Positions 63,636 to 64,000 of a stretch of 64,000 nucleotides of DNA are shown in pieces. The notes beneath the pieces were generated by a model. The model was not told the DNA's origin and ran no database searches. It saw nothing but the letters and a program-made list of their open reading frames with translations. The stretch covers positions 74,528 to 138,527 of the forward strand of contig NW_004798069.1 of the NCBI RefSeq assembly GCF_000002075.1, read 5' to 3'. The translations under genes were made by a program, and so were the position numbers. The DNA comes from Aplysia californica (taxonomy: Eukaryota; Mollusca; Gastropoda; Aplysiida; Aplysiidae). The first letter of the stretch is position 1. Each line of letters begins with the position of its first letter.

Positions 63636-64000
63636 GTAAGTGGTAGTTTATGGGCAGCTCTTGTAAGAGATAAATGATGACTCCTATAAGTGATAAATGA
63701 TGACTCCTGTAAGTGGTAGTTTATGGGCAGCTCCTGTAAGAGATAAATGATGACTCCTGTAAGTGGTAGTTTATGGGCAGCTCCTGTAAGGGATAAATGA
63801 TGACTCCTGTAAACAAGTGATACTTTATGACGCTTGTCATAGTTTATGTCTCTTGTAAATGAGTGATAGTGTATGACTCCTGCAAGTGATAATTTTTGTG
63901 TGACTCCTGTAAGTGACAAATGATGACTCAAGCACGCAAGAAATGACCCCTGTAAGTGAGTGGTACTTTATAACTCTTGTGAGAGTTTCTGGCTCTTGTA
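63626..64000 (+). repeat. Tandem repeat carrying the exon 47 end and donor
   Basis: TATGACTCCT|GTAAGTGGTAG recurs through the start of intron 47 in units of about 23-50 bp, with GT at 63709, 63736, 63759 and later. Some copies are altered (CTCCTATAAG, CTCCTGCAAG). The array runs to the window edge. Confidence 0.93.

Overview
The window is animal genomic DNA, AT-rich, with many spliceosomal introns and many interspersed and tandem repeats. One host gene on the + strand fills nearly all of it: the ortholog of USP24 (ubiquitin-specific peptidase 24, a very large deubiquitinase). I place 47 coding exons from the start codon at 1388 to 63635. They give about 2,067 residues, joined at GT/AG sites whose phases all agree. 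The last part of the protein (roughly 550 residues if it matches the ~2,620 of vertebrate USP24, from memory) lies beyond the right edge. The repeat types (tRNA-derived SINEs with a GCGCTATATAAATG-type tail and ATT repeats, APE-type LINEs, and piggyBac-, pogo-, hAT- and TA-flanked MITEs) fit a marine lophotrochozoan, most likely a gastropod mollusc. That assignment is inference.

Layout. 1-1387 is the upstream region, with a YY1-like motif about 150 bp before the ATG. Exons 1-3 (1388-4640) encode the UBA domain and the conserved N-terminal block. Intron 3 holds a 5'- and 3'-truncated LINE. Exons 4-22 (7943-25075) encode the long helical-repeat region. Exons 23-25 encode a ubiquitin-like fold, and exons 26-28 a serine-rich linker with a microexon. 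Exons 29-40 (33917-47625) encode the second helical region. Exons 41-47 (48430-63635) encode the USP catalytic domain: Cys box at 48496, two CxxC pairs in exons 43 and 44, His box at 61924, Asn-Asp at 63542.

Introns hold at least five TTAA-flanked piggyBac-like elements (one keeps the Cys-rich C-terminus of a transposase), three complete pogo-like elements and a fragment, a four-member TA-flanked MITE family of about 434 bp, three other MITE families, and a hAT-type element within a recent 1.5-kb tandem duplication. There are also two SINE families, fragments of at least two LINE types, and about twenty minisatellites.

The most unusual structure is a recurring one. Several introns begin with tandem repeats that include the preceding exon end and its 5' splice site (introns 30, 40, 47), or start at or just after the donor (introns 26, 32, 41). 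Intron 20 contains up to four decayed copies of exon 20, and the first half of exon 45 is duplicated with its acceptor. The gene appears to have been repeatedly seeded with exon and splice-site echoes, most of them dead by stop codons or loss of the GT. I saw no second protein-coding gene, no true tRNA or rRNA gene and no CRISPR array.
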